From an uncultured Acetatifactor sp. (GTDB lineage Bacteria > Bacillota > Clostridia > Lachnospirales > Lachnospiraceae), in assembly GCA_934402315.1 (NCBI GenBank), contig CAKRTS010000006.1, positions 62,001 through 126,000 of the forward strand: 64,000 nt of DNA. The letters run 5' to 3'. The notes beneath the pieces are model-generated. The model had not been told where the DNA came from and did no database searches. It saw nothing but the letters and a program-made list of their open reading frames with translations. The translations under genes were made by a program, and so were the position numbers. Shown here in pieces: positions 63,258 to 64,000 of this stretch. Every line of letters starts with the position of its first letter. Position 1 is the first letter of the stretch.

Positions 63258-64000
63258 ATGACACAGGGTAAGGTTGAAATCTGCGGAGTGAACACATCCA
63301 GACTTCCGCTGTTAAAGTCAGAAGAAAAAGAAGCTCTGTTCCGGCAGATCGAGGCTGGTGACACAAAAGCCAGAGAAACTTATATCGAGGGAAATCTGCG
63401 TCTGGTGCTGAGTGTCATCAAGCGCTTTTCCTCCAGCAACGAAAATGTTGACGATCTGTTCCAGATCGGCTGCATCGGACTCATCAAGGCGATCGATAAC
63501 TTCGACTCTTCCTTGAATGTCAAGTTTTCCACCTATGCCGTTCCGATGATTATAGGTGAGATCCGGCGTTTCCTGCGCGACAACAGTAGCATCCGCGTTT
63601 CGCGCTCCCTGAAGGACACTGCCTACAAGGCAATTTACGCAAGAGAGACCCTGACGAGACGCAACCTGAAGGAGCCCTCCATCGAAGAGATCGCTTCGGA
63701 GATCGGTGTCGCAAAGGAAGACATTGCCTATGCCCTGGACGCGATCCAGAATCCCATGAGCCTGTACGAGCCGATCTTTACCGACGGCGGCGACACCCTC
63801 TACGTCATGGATCAGATCAGCGACAAAAAAAATAAGGAAGAGACGTGGGTCGAACATCTCTCCCTCAGTGAAGCAATGAAAAAATTAAATTCCCGCGAGC
63901 ACGAGATCATCTCCCTGCGCTTTTTCGAGGGCAAAACCCAGATGGAGGTCGCCGAGGCGCTCGGCATCTCCCAGGCGCAGGTCTCAAGGTTAGAAAAAAA
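63258..64000 (+). CDS. sigG: Sporulation sigma factor SigG (3' truncated by window edge)
   Basis: 247 codons are present and the frame is open at the last base; the full protein is ~255-260 residues, so only the end is missing. It starts with ATG at 63258 after GAGGAG. The N-terminal region KVEICGVNTSRLPLLKSEE is a SigG hallmark that contacts anti-sigma factors. Region 2 has YIEGNLRLVLSVIKRF, DDLFQIGCIGLIKAIDNFD and YAVPMIIGEIRRFLRDNSS, and region 4 has FFEGKTQMEVAEALGISQAQ. SigG drives late forespore genes such as gpr and the acid-soluble spore proteins. Confidence 0.95.
   Translation, partial: MTQGKVEICGVNTSRLPLLKSEEKEALFRQIEAGDTKARETYIEGNLRLVLSVIKRFSSSNENVDDLFQIGCIGLIKAIDNFDSSLNVKFSTYAVPMIIGEIRRFLRDNSSIRVSRSLKDTAYKAIYARETLTRRNLKEPSIEEIASEIGVAKEDIAYALDAIQNPMSLYEPIFTDGGDTLYVMDQISDKKNKEETWVEHLSLSEAMKKLNSREHEIISLRFFEGKTQMEVAEALGISQAQVSRLEK

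Overview
The window is a chromosomal stretch from a spore-forming, Gram-positive anaerobe of the Clostridia, most likely family Lachnospiraceae. The evidence is a Gram-positive PolC, sporulation genes (sigG, sigK, spoIIP, gpr, ylmC, a SpoVB-like flippase), lineage-typical proteins of unknown function (DUF4474, DUF5688, DUF6179/DUF6323), an NADP-type glutamate dehydrogenase, and a base composition that looks slightly above 50% GC by eye. I cannot name the genus. Almost all of the window is ordinary core genome. I see no prophage, transposase, CRISPR array or defence island.

Layout. 1-2 kb: 3' part of an acyl-CoA dehydratase activase-like gene (+), meeting a minus-strand operon at a shared terminator. 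2-10 kb (minus): rnhA, rluF-like, ligA, metA, SNF2 helicase, small coiled-coil protein. 10-18.4 kb: membrane GGDEF protein, DUF4474 plus phosphoesterase pair (+), gdhA, an alpha-helical unknown, SH3 protein, tRNA-Arg(CCG), DUF5688. 18.4-22.2 kb (minus): shikimate-pathway cluster (P-loop kinase, yqeG, aroE, fused aroK-aroQ) followed by efp. 22.2-24.5 kb: palindromic repeat copy A, ECF transporter S component (+), DUF6323/DUF6179 pair. 24.6-36.2 kb (minus): ispG-polC, dprA, repeat copy B, yifB, pilT, a degenerate HD-GYP protein, sigK. 36.3-42 kb (minus): lemA, zinc-ribbon/SHOCT protein, clostripain-like lipoprotein, and an AgrC/AgrA-like two-component pair. 42-48 kb: the conserved cluster gpr, spoIIP, lepA, hemW (minus) divergent from rpsT (+). 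48.2 kb: a 53-bp tandem repeat array. 48.5-53.8 kb (minus): zinc-ribbon and TPM membrane proteins, then tpiA, pgk and gapA. 54-57.5 kb (+): hybrid histidine kinase plus PHP phosphatase. 57.5-64 kb: beta-rich unknown, nifS-mnmA, SpoVB-like flippase, unknown, nrdR, ylmC, and the start of sigG.

How the genes work together. nifS feeds sulfur to mnmA for tRNA thiolation. aroE and the aroK-aroQ fusion supply three consecutive shikimate-pathway activities. gapA, pgk and tpiA form the triose segment of glycolysis. pilT, the HD protein, yifB and dprA form a surface/DNA-uptake flavoured group behind one strong promoter. gpr, spoIIP, sigK, sigG and ylmC belong to the endospore programme.

The most unusual feature is a pair of 140-157 bp near-identical palindromic elements (22347-22503 and 31451-31590). 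Their differences largely fall as compensatory pairs in predicted stems, which points to a selected RNA or DNA fold. Other non-coding oddities are the 53-bp x 4 intergenic array, a tRNA-Arg gene whose predicted transcript ends are perfectly complementary, a gdhA promoter abutting a hairpin, and an internal Shine-Dalgarno within the aroK-aroQ fusion.
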